Source: Polaribacter sp.
Lineage (GTDB): Bacteria; Bacteroidota; Bacteroidia; Flavobacteriales; Flavobacteriaceae
Direction: 5' to 3'
Length of the DNA: 5,059 bases
Assembly: GCA_003537695.1 (NCBI GenBank)
Contig: DPRC01000075.1
Span: 6,621 to 11,679, forward strand
Positions 1 to 5,059 of this stretch are shown here, in pieces (within the stretch, counting starts at the first letter, position 1; the number at the start of each line of letters is the position of its first letter). A model generated the notes under the pieces. It saw nothing but the letters and a program-made list of their open reading frames with translations. It had not been told where the DNA came from and did no database searches. The translations under genes were made by a program, and so were the position numbers.

Positions 1-4
1 GGTG

Positions 5-21
5 TATGTTTTCAAAACATA
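5..21. repeat. Perfect 17-bp palindrome, possible operator
   Basis: TATGTTTTCAAAACATA has two 8-base arms that are exact reverse complements around a single central C (base 13). An RNA hairpin would have to give up several inner pairs to form a loop, and no T-run follows, so a terminator is unlikely. A binding site for a dimeric regulator is the more natural reading. It lies 60 bases before the start of the EF-hand gene. No clear promoter could be placed beside it: TACTTTAG at 30-37 resembles TAnnTTTG with one mismatch but has no TTG at a suitable distance. The palindrome is seen directly; its function is inferred. Confidence 0.4.
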
Positions 22-81
22 AAATTGTATACTTTAGATTAAAACGGCTACCTTACAGAGTGAAAAGAAAAATTTAAAACG

Positions 82-372
82 ATGGAAGTAAAAGAAAGTG
101 TTTTAAGGAAAGTAAGAATTTTAATTACCAACCAGTTTGATTCGCCGGAAGAAGCGCTCTGTTTCTTTGATTCTAAAAATGAGGGAAGGTTAAAAAAGCA
201 TCATTTAAAGAAAATGCTGAGAGGTGCTGTAGAAAATGATTTCCTAAGACCCAGTGTCGCATCTGAATTACTAAAAGGATACGATGAAGCAAGCAGCGAT
301 ACTGTAAACTGGGAAGAGTTTAAAATCGAAATTTCTGAGTACGAAAGAAATGCACAAATGAAGATATTTTAA
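82..372 (+). CDS. Small protein with a pair of degenerate EF-hand loops
   Basis: This 96-residue, highly charged protein has no signal peptide or membrane segment, so it is probably cytoplasmic. Two EF-hand-like helix-loop-helix units are visible. Loop 1 is residues 30-41 (DSKNEGRLKKHH): it keeps D at position 1, E at 5, G at 6 and a hydrophobic residue at 8, but has K at position 3 and H at position 12, where the family uses an acidic residue, so calcium binding there is doubtful. Loop 2 is residues 68-79 (DEASSDTVNWEE), followed by F80: it keeps D1, S5, V8 and E12 but has A at 3 and D instead of G at 6. The spacing of about 38 residues is normal for a paired EF-hand domain. The ATG at 82 follows an A-rich leader without a Shine-Dalgarno sequence, as is usual in this phylum. 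lepA starts 94 bases downstream behind its own promoter, so a functional link is not implied. The role is unknown: it could be a structural or protein-binding EF-hand, or a weak calcium sensor. Confidence 0.82.
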   Translation: MEVKESVLRKVRILITNQFDSPEEALCFFDSKNEGRLKKHHLKKMLRGAVENDFLRPSVASELLKGYDEASSDTVNWEEFKIEISEYERNAQMKIF

Positions 373-409
373 ATATAAGGGATACGGAATTTCATTGTAC
401 TTTTTTTAT

Positions 410-439
410 TTGTCAAGGGACCTAAATACCATATCTTTG
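410..439 (+). promoter_or_regulatory. Bacteroidetes-type promoter for lepA
   Basis: TTG at 410-412 and TATCTTTG at 432-439 are separated by 19 bases. The second box matches the Bacteroidetes -7 consensus TAnnTTTG exactly, and the spacing falls in the known range for the housekeeping sigma factor of this phylum. Transcription would begin near 445, giving a leader of about 20 bases before the lepA ATG, with no Shine-Dalgarno sequence. It suggests that lepA does not depend on read-through from the EF-hand gene. No terminator was seen between the two genes, so some read-through remains possible. Confidence 0.65.
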
Positions 440-466
440 TGACTGAAAGTAGTTAGAAAACGACCT

Positions 467-2263
467 ATGAAGAACATTAGAAACTTTTGCATTATCGCAC
501 ATATTGATCATGGCAAAAGTACATTAGCAGATAGATTATTAGAATTTACTGGTACAATAACAGATCGAGAAAAGAAAGATCAGTTATTGGATAGTATGGA
601 TTTAGAGCGGGAACGTGGGATTACCATAAAATCGCATGCCATTCAAATGGATTATACGCACAACGGAGAGCAGTATATTTTAAATTTAATAGATACTCCG
701 GGTCACGTAGATTTTTCTTACGAAGTTTCGCGTTCAATTGCTGCTTGTGAAGGTGCTTTATTAATTGTAGATGCGGCACAAAGTATACAAGCACAAACTA
801 TTTCTAACCTATACCTCGCGTTAGAAAACGATTTAGAAATTATTCCTATTTTAAATAAAGTTGATTTGCCTTCGGCAAATCCAGAGGAAGTAACAGACGA
901 TATCGTAGATTTATTGGGCTGTGAGCCTGAAGACGTAATCCATGCAAGTGGAAAAACTGGTTTTGGTGTTGAAAATATTTTAGAAGCTATTATCGCTAGA
1001 ATACCAGCTCCTAAAGGAGATCCTGATGCACCGTTGCAAGCTTTGATATTTGACTCAGTGTACAACTCGTATCGAGGAATTGAAACCTATTTCCGTGTAT
1101 TTAATGGAGAAATTAAAAAAGGCCAGCGCATTAAGTTCATTGCAACAAATAACGAATATTTTGCGGATGAAGTAGGAACCCTAAAGTTAGAACAGGTCGT
1201 AAAAAAATCTGTAAAAACGGGTGATGTAGGCTATTTAGTAACAGGAATTAAAACGGCAAAAGAGGTAAAAGTAGGGGATACGATTACGGATGCTGCCAAT
1301 CCTACAAAGGAAAGTATCGTTGGTTTTGAAAACGTGAAGCCAATGGTTTTTGCAGGAATATATCCTGTAGATACCGAAGATTATGAAGAGTTGCGATATT
1401 CTATGGAAAAATTGCAGTTAAATGATGCTTCTTTGGTTTTTATACCAGAGAGTTCAGCGGCTTTGGGTTTTGGCTTTCGTTGCGGATTCTTAGGGATGTT
1501 GCACATGGAAATTATTCAAGAACGTTTAGAGCGTGAGTTTAATATGACAGTAATAACAACTGTGCCTAATGTTTCCTACCACGCGTATACCAAGAAGAAT
1601 CCAAATGAGATATTACTCTTAAATAATCCTACAGATCTGCCAGATCCATCAAGATTAGATAGAGTAGAAGAGCCTTTTATAAAAGCAAGTATCATTACAA
1701 AATCAGATTTTGTAGGACAGGTAATGAGTTTGTGTATCGAAAAACGAGGAGAAATCACCAACCAAACGTATTTAACTACAGAGCGGGTAGAGTTAACTTT
1801 TGACATGCCTTTAGCAGAAATTGTATTCGATTTTTATGATCGTCTAAAAACAGTTTCTAAAGGATATGCCTCCTTCGATTATTCGCCTATTGGTATGCGA
1901 GAGTCTAAACTGGTTCGAGTAGATCTTTTATTAAACGGTGCTCCCGTAGATGCACTTTCAGCACTTTTACACGCAGATAATGCCTATTCAATTGGGAAGA
2001 GAATTGTAGAAAAGCTAAAAGAATTATTACCAAGACAACAGTTTGACATTCCTATTCAGGCAGCAATTGGTGCAAAAATTATAGCACGTGAAACAACCAA
2101 AGCACTGCGTAAAGATGTGACGGCAAAATGTTATGGTGGAGACATTTCTAGAAAACGGAAGTTATTAGAAAAGCAGAAAAAAGGAAAGAAAAGAATGCGT
2201 CAAGTGGGGAATGTAGAAATTCCGCAAGAAGCATTTATGGCGGTGTTAAAGTTGAATGATTAG
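467..2263 (+). CDS. lepA: Elongation factor 4 (LepA), ribosome-associated GTPase
   Basis: EF-4/LepA is a translational GTPase of the EF-G family that binds the ribosome and affects translocation, initiation or ribosome assembly; its exact role in the cell is debated. The 598 residues match the usual length of about 600, so the gene is intact. The GTPase motifs are all present: P-loop AHIDHGKS (11-18), switch I ERGITI (49-54), DTPGH (76-80), NKVD (130-133) and the G5 motif SGKTG (161-165, where many homologues have SAKTG). The EF-G-like domains follow, including [14 protein letters not shown] near residues 333-347. The LepA-specific C-terminal domain runs from about residue 485, with [20 protein letters not shown] near 545-565 and [20 protein letters not shown] near the end, both diagnostic of LepA. 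No EF-G domain IV is present, as expected. The ATG at 467 gives the standard N-terminus [19 protein letters not shown]. The gene has its own promoter and ends at a strong terminator. Identification is secure. Confidence 0.99.
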   Translation: MKNIRNFCIIAHIDHGKSTLADRLLEFTGTITDREKKDQLLDSMDLERERGITIKSHAIQMDYTHNGEQYILNLIDTPGHVDFSYEVSRSIAACEGALLIVDAAQSIQAQTISNLYLALENDLEIIPILNKVDLPSANPEEVTDDIVDLLGCEPEDVIHASGKTGFGVENILEAIIARIPAPKGDPDAPLQALIFDSVYNSYRGIETYFRVFNGEIKKGQRIKFIATNNEYFADEVGTLKLEQVVKKSVKTGDVGYLVTGIKTAKEVKVGDTITDAANPTKESIVGFENVKPMVFAGIYPVDTEDYEELRYSMEKLQLNDASLVFIPESSAALGFGFRCGFLGMLHMEIIQERLEREFNMTVITTVPNVSYHAYTKKNPNEILLLNNPTDLPDPSRLDRVEEPFIKASIITKSDFVGQVMSLCIEKRGEITNQTYLTTERVELTFDMPLAEIVFDFYDRLKTVSKGYASFDYSPIGMRESKLVRVDLLLNGAPVDALSALLHADNAYSIGKRIVEKLKELLPRQQFDIPIQAAIGAKIIARETTKALRKDVTAKCYGGDISRKRKLLEKQKKGKKRMRQVGNVEIPQEAFMAVLKLND

Positions 2264-2318
2264 AATAACACCCTAATTTTGGTAGCACAAGAAATAAAAT
2301 AAGTAATTATAAATCACG

Positions 2319-2355
2319 ACCTTTTTGAGAAATCAAGAAGGTTTTTTATTTTTTT
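2319..2355 (+). terminator. Intrinsic terminator of lepA
   Basis: The arms ACCTTTTTGA (2319-2328) and TCAAGAAGGT (2333-2342) pair over 10 bp, with one G-U wobble (2324 with 2337), around a GAAA tetraloop. A T-tract with one interruption (2342-2355) follows directly. It lies about 55 bases after the lepA stop codon and is oriented to end the plus-strand transcript. The stable GNRA-type loop and long T-run make this a convincing rho-independent terminator. Confidence 0.87.
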
Positions 2356-2411
2356 GTATTGCTCTTGTTTAGTCTTTGTTCGAAAACCTAGTAAGCTGCT
2401 TTTTTAAACAC

Positions 2412-2439
2412 AAAAAAGCCTCGATTTTTCGAGGCTTTT
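2412..2439 (-). terminator. Intrinsic terminator of the metallopeptidase gene, probably bidirectional
   Basis: The arms AAAAGCCTCGA (2414-2424) and TCGAGGCTTTT (2429-2439) form a perfect 11-bp stem with a four-base loop. Read on the minus strand, the stem runs into a T-run (the A-run at 2412-2417), about 48 bases beyond the stop codon of the minus-strand metallopeptidase. On the plus strand it is followed by TTTT and a T-rich stretch, so it could also act as a backup terminator for lepA. Confidence 0.85.
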
Positions 2440-2486
2440 AAATTTACTTTATCGATCGGGTTGAATTCCCAGGAAGTGTTCCTGTT

Positions 2487-3185
2487 TTAGTCCCGTCCTC
2501 CGAGAATTCTCATGCCCCAAAATAAAAGCATTGCTAAAGAACCAAGAGCAGCAACAAGATAGGTTCTTGCCGCCCAGGTAAGCGCATCTTTTGCGCCTGC
2601 CAATTCTTGCTGAGAAACCATGTTTTTGCTTTGTAACCATGCCAATGCTCTATTACTAGCGTCGTATTCTACTGGCAGTGTTACAAAGCTAAAAAGAGTT
2701 GCAAATGCCATAAAAACGAGGCCAGATACAGCAAGATAAAATCCAATCCCTGTGGCTCCAGAGGCAGCACCTAAAATAAGTCCACCAATAACTAACCATT
2801 GCGAAAATTTCGAAGTGATACTAACAATGGGTACTAGCTGAGACCGCATGGTTAAATAGTTGTATGCTTTTGCATGCTGCACTGCGTGTCCCACCTCGTG
2901 TGCCGCAACAGCTGCAGCAGCGGTATTTCTTTGATTGTAGACAGATTCACTTAAATTAACCGTTTTATCCTTTGGATTGTAATGATCGGTTAGTCTTCCG
3001 GGTGTAGAAATAACCTTGACATCAAAAATACCGTTATCGGCAAGCATTTTTTCTGCAATTTCTGCGCCACTCATTCCATTCCTGAGTTCAACTTGAGAAT
3101 ATTTTTTAAATTTACTCTTAAGCTTATTGCTTATTAGCCAGCTTACGAGGGAAATTATACCAATTAGAATATAGAACTGTATCAT
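2487..3185 (-). CDS. Membrane zinc metallopeptidase, YugP family (Zn_peptidase_2)
   Basis: A 232-residue predicted neutral zinc metallopeptidase of the inner membrane. The zinc-binding and catalytic motif HEVGH is at residues 96-100 (AAHEVGHAVQHA), with two His ligands and the catalytic Glu97. PVEYDASNRA at 171-180 supplies the probable third ligand, Glu173, and is a hallmark of the family, as is LTDHYNP (65-71). Hydrophobic segments lie at about 2-19, 129-146, 147-170 and 206-228, with the metal site between the first and second. The length agrees with the family, and the chosen ATG gives the expected N-terminal membrane anchor followed by a basic stretch (KLKSKFKKYS). The substrate is not known; members are widespread in Bacteroidetes and Firmicutes and are mostly uncharacterised. 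It is transcribed alone, convergent with lepA and divergent from the asparaginase gene, and ends at a strong terminator. The family call is confident; the cellular role is not. Confidence 0.95.
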   Translation of the reverse strand: MIQFYILIGIISLVSWLISNKLKSKFKKYSQVELRNGMSGAEIAEKMLADNGIFDVKVISTPGRLTDHYNPKDKTVNLSESVYNQRNTAAAAVAAHEVGHAVQHAKAYNYLTMRSQLVPIVSITSKFSQWLVIGGLILGAASGATGIGFYLAVSGLVFMAFATLFSFVTLPVEYDASNRALAWLQSKNMVSQQELAGAKDALTWAARTYLVAALGSLAMLLFWGMRILGGRD

Positions 3186-3204
3186 AATTTATATTGTTTT
3201 AAAA

Positions 3205-3233
3205 TTGTATTTCATTTTAGTTTGATAAATTTA
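3205..3233 (+). promoter_or_regulatory. Possible promoter for the asparaginase gene in the divergent intergenic region
   Basis: TTG at 3205-3207 and TAAATTTA at 3226-3233 are 18 bases apart, fitting the Bacteroidetes TTG/TAnnTTTG pattern with only the final G replaced by A. Transcription would start near 3240, about 40 bases before the ATG at 3281. TAAATTTA is its own reverse complement, and a TTG reads on the minus strand at 3251-3249, 15 bases from it. The same box might therefore also serve the metallopeptidase gene, though that spacing is short. The region is very AT-rich, so chance matches are likely. Confidence 0.38.
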
Positions 3234-3246
3234 CAACATAAAGTAT

Positions 3247-3264
3247 TCCAATTTTTAATTTGGA
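3247..3264. repeat. Inverted repeat TCCAA-N8-TTGGA before the asparaginase gene
   Basis: TCCAA (3247-3251) and TTGGA (3260-3264) are exact reverse complements. The 8 bases between them continue the symmetry except for one T/T mismatch (3252 and 3259). The repeat lies just after the proposed transcription start of the asparaginase gene and 16 bases before its ATG. It could be an operator or a weak leader hairpin that covers the GGAG at 3262-3265. The symmetry is seen; the function is inference. Confidence 0.3.
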
Positions 3265-3280
3265 GTGTAAAAATGACAAA

Positions 3281-4318
3281 ATGACAAGCAAACCTAATAT
3301 TCTTATTGTCTATACTGGTGGTACAATTGGTATGGTAAAAGACTACAAAACAAATGCCTTAAGAGCATTTGATTTTAGTAGGATTATAGACAAAATACCA
3401 GAACTAGCGCAGTTGGATTGCAACATAGAAAGTATTTCTTTTAAGGAGCCGATAGATTCCTCAAACATGAATGTGAGATACTACGTAGACATTCTTGAGA
3501 TTATTGAAACAAATTATCGCAAATTTGACGGTTTTGTGGTGCTTACGGGATCAGATACAATGGCCTATACTTCTTCAGCCATTAGTTTTATGATCGAGAA
3601 CTTACAAAAGCCTATTATTTTTACAGGATCTCAATTACCGATAGGAGACTTAAGAACAGACGCAAAAGAAAACTTGATCACTTCCATAGAAATTGCGGCT
3701 TCACAAAAAGGGAATGCCCCAATAGTTTCTGAAGTTTGTTTGTATTTTGAATACAAATTATATAGAGCAAATAGAACTACGAAGATAAGTGCAGAGCAGT
3801 TTGAGGCTTTTGCATCTAAGAATTACCCTGCCTTGGCGGAAAGTGGTGTTCATTTAAATTTTAATGGACATTTATTAACCAAACCAACATTCTCTGATAA
3901 AAAGCTGATTATTAGAAAAAAATTAATAACAGATGTTGTTATTTTAAAACTATTTCCAGGAATTACAGCCGAGGTTATTGAAGCGATTTTATCGATTCGG
4001 AATTTAAAAGGAGTTGTTTTAGAAACCTATGGTGCAGGAAATGCCCCGAATAAACCTTGGTTTTTAGAGCTTGTTGAAAAAGCAATACAAAGCGGTATAA
4101 AAGTTGTAAATGTAACACAGTGCTCTGGAGGTAGTGTAATTCTTGGACATTATGATACCAGTCTCGGCTTAAAAGCGATTGGTGTAATTGGAGGTATCGA
4201 TATTACAACCGAGTCTGCAATTGCTAAATTAATGTACCTATTAAATGAAGATTTAGATGCAGCAACTTTTAAACGTTACTTTCAAAGATCTTTAAGAGGA
4301 GAAATAAGTGAGAAATAA
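3281..4318 (+). CDS. ansA: Type I (cytoplasmic) L-asparaginase
   Basis: This enzyme hydrolyses L-asparagine to L-aspartate and ammonia. The 345 residues match type I (AnsA-like) asparaginases, and there is no signal peptide, which fits a cytoplasmic enzyme. Landmarks are YTGGTIGM (11-18) with nucleophile Thr12; substrate-binding DSSNM (59-63); the second catalytic block TGSDTMAYT (89-97) with Asp92; FTGSQLPIGDLRTDAKENL (114-132); and YRANRTTK (161-168) with the catalytic Lys168. ETYGAGNAPN and TQCSGG lie in the C-terminal domain. The second block is usually HGTDTM; here His is Thr and the catalytic-site Thr is Ser (residue 91), a conservative change that keeps a hydroxyl. I chose the ATG at 3281 because it puts TGGTIGM at the usual distance from the N-terminus. 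A TTG at 3260 would add seven residues (MECKNDK) that look non-coding. It faces away from the metallopeptidase gene. The ExbB-like gene starts 209 bases downstream with its own promoter, so it is probably a separate unit. A glutaminase side activity cannot be excluded. Confidence 0.94.
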   Translation: MTSKPNILIVYTGGTIGMVKDYKTNALRAFDFSRIIDKIPELAQLDCNIESISFKEPIDSSNMNVRYYVDILEIIETNYRKFDGFVVLTGSDTMAYTSSAISFMIENLQKPIIFTGSQLPIGDLRTDAKENLITSIEIAASQKGNAPIVSEVCLYFEYKLYRANRTTKISAEQFEAFASKNYPALAESGVHLNFNGHLLTKPTFSDKKLIIRKKLITDVVILKLFPGITAEVIEAILSIRNLKGVVLETYGAGNAPNKPWFLELVEKAIQSGIKVVNVTQCSGGSVILGHYDTSLGLKAIGVIGGIDITTESAIAKLMYLLNEDLDAATFKRYFQRSLRGEISEK

Positions 4319-4467
4319 TTATTTTAGTACATTTTTGCAACTGAAATAAAAACGTTTTTTTATGCAAATTAGATGGATTTATTTTTGAGGAGCAACAATT
4401 TTTTTGTTACTTGCCAAACCATTGAAGACAAATATTTTTTTAAGGTGTTTTAAAAAGCATTTCTATT
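4319..4467. other. AT-rich intergenic stretch with no recognisable gene
   Basis: No coding frame is convincing here on either strand. It contains only weak AT-only hairpins, such as AACAA (4394-4398) with TTGTT (4404-4408), and TTTTTAA (4437-4443) with TTAAAAA (4450-4456). Two copies of a TTTGCA/TGCAAA element lie in inverted orientation at 4334-4339 and 4363-4368. None is strong enough to call a terminator for the asparaginase gene, so where that transcript ends is not clear. Confidence 0.5.
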
Positions 4468-4495
4468 TTGTTTGAAGTGAAAATCTATATCTTTA
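4468..4495 (+). promoter_or_regulatory. Bacteroidetes-type promoter for the ExbB-like gene
   Basis: TTG at 4468-4470 and TATCTTTA at 4488-4495 are separated by 17 bases. The second box differs from TAnnTTTG only in its last base, and its first seven bases equal the box before lepA. Transcription would start near 4501, leaving a leader of about 27 bases that is AT-rich and lacks a Shine-Dalgarno sequence. This supports independent transcription of the downstream proton-channel gene. Confidence 0.55.
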
Positions 4496-4527
4496 ACCCA
4501 TTAACTATTAAACTAATTATAACAGAG

Positions 4528-5059
4528 ATGAAAAAAGTAGTAAATGTCCTATCTGTAACAGGATTCATGTTTTTTGGAGCTATTCAATCAACTTTTGCAC
4601 AGGATGCAGCAACAGAGTCAAGAACTTTTCACCAAGAATTAAAACTACGTTTTATAGAAGGTGGACCCGTATTTATGGGAATTGTATTAGTCGCTTTAAT
4701 CTTAGGTTTGGCAATTGCAATTGAAAGAATTATTTATTTAAATTTAGCAACAACCAATACTAAGAAATTAGTAGCAGATGTAGATGAGGCTTTAAGCTCA
4801 GGTGGTGTAGAAGCTGCAAAAGAGGTTTGTAGAAACACAAAAGGACCTGTTGCGTCTATTTTTTATCAAGGTCTAGACAGAGCAGATGAAGGCGTAGAGA
4901 GTGCTGAAAAAGCAGTGGTTTCTTACGGTGGAGTTCAAATGGGACTTTTAGAGAAAAATGTTTCTTGGTTATCATTGTTTATCGCATTAGCACCTATGTT
5001 AGGTTTTATGGGAACAGTAATTGGTATGATTGGAGCTTTTGATGCAATTGCACAAGCAA
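4528..5059 (+). CDS. exbB: ExbB/TolQ/MotA-family proton channel subunit, 3' end beyond the window
   Basis: 177 codons are present without a stop, and the gene continues past the right edge. The family forms the inner-membrane proton channel that, with ExbD (or TolR), couples the proton gradient to TonB-dependent outer-membrane transport (or to Tol functions). The N-terminus (residues 1-24, MKKVVNVLSVTGFMFFGAIQ and on to TFA-QD) looks like a cleavable signal peptide, an extension that E. coli ExbB lacks. The first channel membrane helix is at about 48-66 (VFMGIVLVALILGLAIAIE), followed by a cytoplasmic charged region (72-140). The second helix, at about 147-172, carries the signature APMLGFMGTVIGMIGAF. 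Thr163 corresponds to the conserved pore-lining Thr. The missing part should hold the third helix. The ATG at 4528 is the first in frame and sits about 27 bases after a good promoter. ExbD and TonB-like genes would be expected next, but this cannot be seen. Whether it serves TonB, Tol or another system is not decided by this fragment. Confidence 0.94.
   Translation, partial: MKKVVNVLSVTGFMFFGAIQSTFAQDAATESRTFHQELKLRFIEGGPVFMGIVLVALILGLAIAIERIIYLNLATTNTKKLVADVDEALSSGGVEAAKEVCRNTKGPVASIFYQGLDRADEGVESAEKAVVSYGGVQMGLLEKNVSWLSLFIALAPMLGFMGTVIGMIGAFDAIAQA

Noticed and set aside
3..77. A stop-free frame of 24 codons ending at a TAA four bases before the EF-hand gene, possibly the tail of an upstream gene
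   Set aside because: It is too short to separate from chance in AT-rich DNA, and the fragment has no recognisable motif. Another frame (1-42) is equally open.
718..1065. A 115-codon open frame on the minus strand inside lepA
   Set aside because: It lies wholly within the conserved GTPase region of lepA, and its translation shows no recognisable domain; it is a shadow of the real gene.
1576..1806. A 76-codon open frame on the minus strand inside lepA
   Set aside because: It is opposite well-conserved lepA coding sequence, with no domain or promoter; treated as a shadow.
2471..2511. Small inverted repeats near the stop of the metallopeptidase gene (AGGAA-GTG-TTCCT and GAGAATTCTC)
   Set aside because: The arms are short, no T-run follows, and the much stronger hairpin at 2414-2439 already explains termination.
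2449..2640. A 63-codon open frame on the minus strand overlapping the end of the metallopeptidase gene
   Set aside because: It is in another frame of a clear gene, runs into the gap beyond it, and its protein resembles nothing I know.
4348..4359. AAAAACGTTTTT followed by more T, as a terminator for the asparaginase gene
   Set aside because: Only the central CG pair is strong and there is no room for a loop, so a stable RNA hairpin is unlikely.
1..5059. A search for a novel multi-gene system, mobile element, CRISPR array, RNA gene or riboswitch
   Set aside because: Every long coding region belongs to a known family in intact form (the last one only partly visible), and the gaps are short. 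I saw no direct repeats, transposase, tRNA-like cloverleaf or spaced repeats.

Overview
The window reads as an ordinary chromosomal segment of a member of the Bacteroidota, most likely a Flavobacteriaceae-type bacterium. The evidence is AT-rich DNA, no Shine-Dalgarno sequence correctly placed before the chosen starts, promoter-like elements of the Bacteroidetes type (TTG, 17-19 bases, TAnnTTTG), and proteins of flavobacterial character. Genus and species cannot be told from this sequence. I found no phage, insertion sequence, CRISPR array, tRNA, rRNA or defence island, and no sign of a new multi-gene system.

Layout, left to right. Bases 1-81 are a leader with a perfect 17-bp palindrome. A 96-residue protein with two degenerate EF-hand loops follows (82-372, +). 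A short gap holds a near-ideal Bacteroidetes promoter, then comes full-length lepA (467-2263, +), the ribosomal GTPase EF-4. The convergent gap (2264-2486) holds two strong intrinsic terminators, one for each flanking gene. A membrane zinc metallopeptidase of the YugP family lies on the minus strand (2487-3185). A 95-bp divergent control region follows, with possible promoter elements and an inverted repeat. Next is a type I (cytoplasmic) L-asparaginase (3281-4318, +). A 209-base AT-rich gap contains a good promoter for the last gene, an ExbB/TolQ/MotA-family proton channel subunit (4528 to the window end, +), which is cut off after 177 codons.

The genes appear to be separate transcription units rather than one pathway: translation quality (lepA), membrane proteolysis (metallopeptidase), amino-acid catabolism (asparaginase) and energising of outer-membrane transport (ExbB-like). 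The ExbB-like gene probably begins an operon with exbD/tonB-type genes beyond the right edge, but that is inference. The points most worth a second look are the degenerate EF-hand protein, the altered active-site motif in the asparaginase, the palindrome at 5-21, and the compact divergent control region at 3186-3280.
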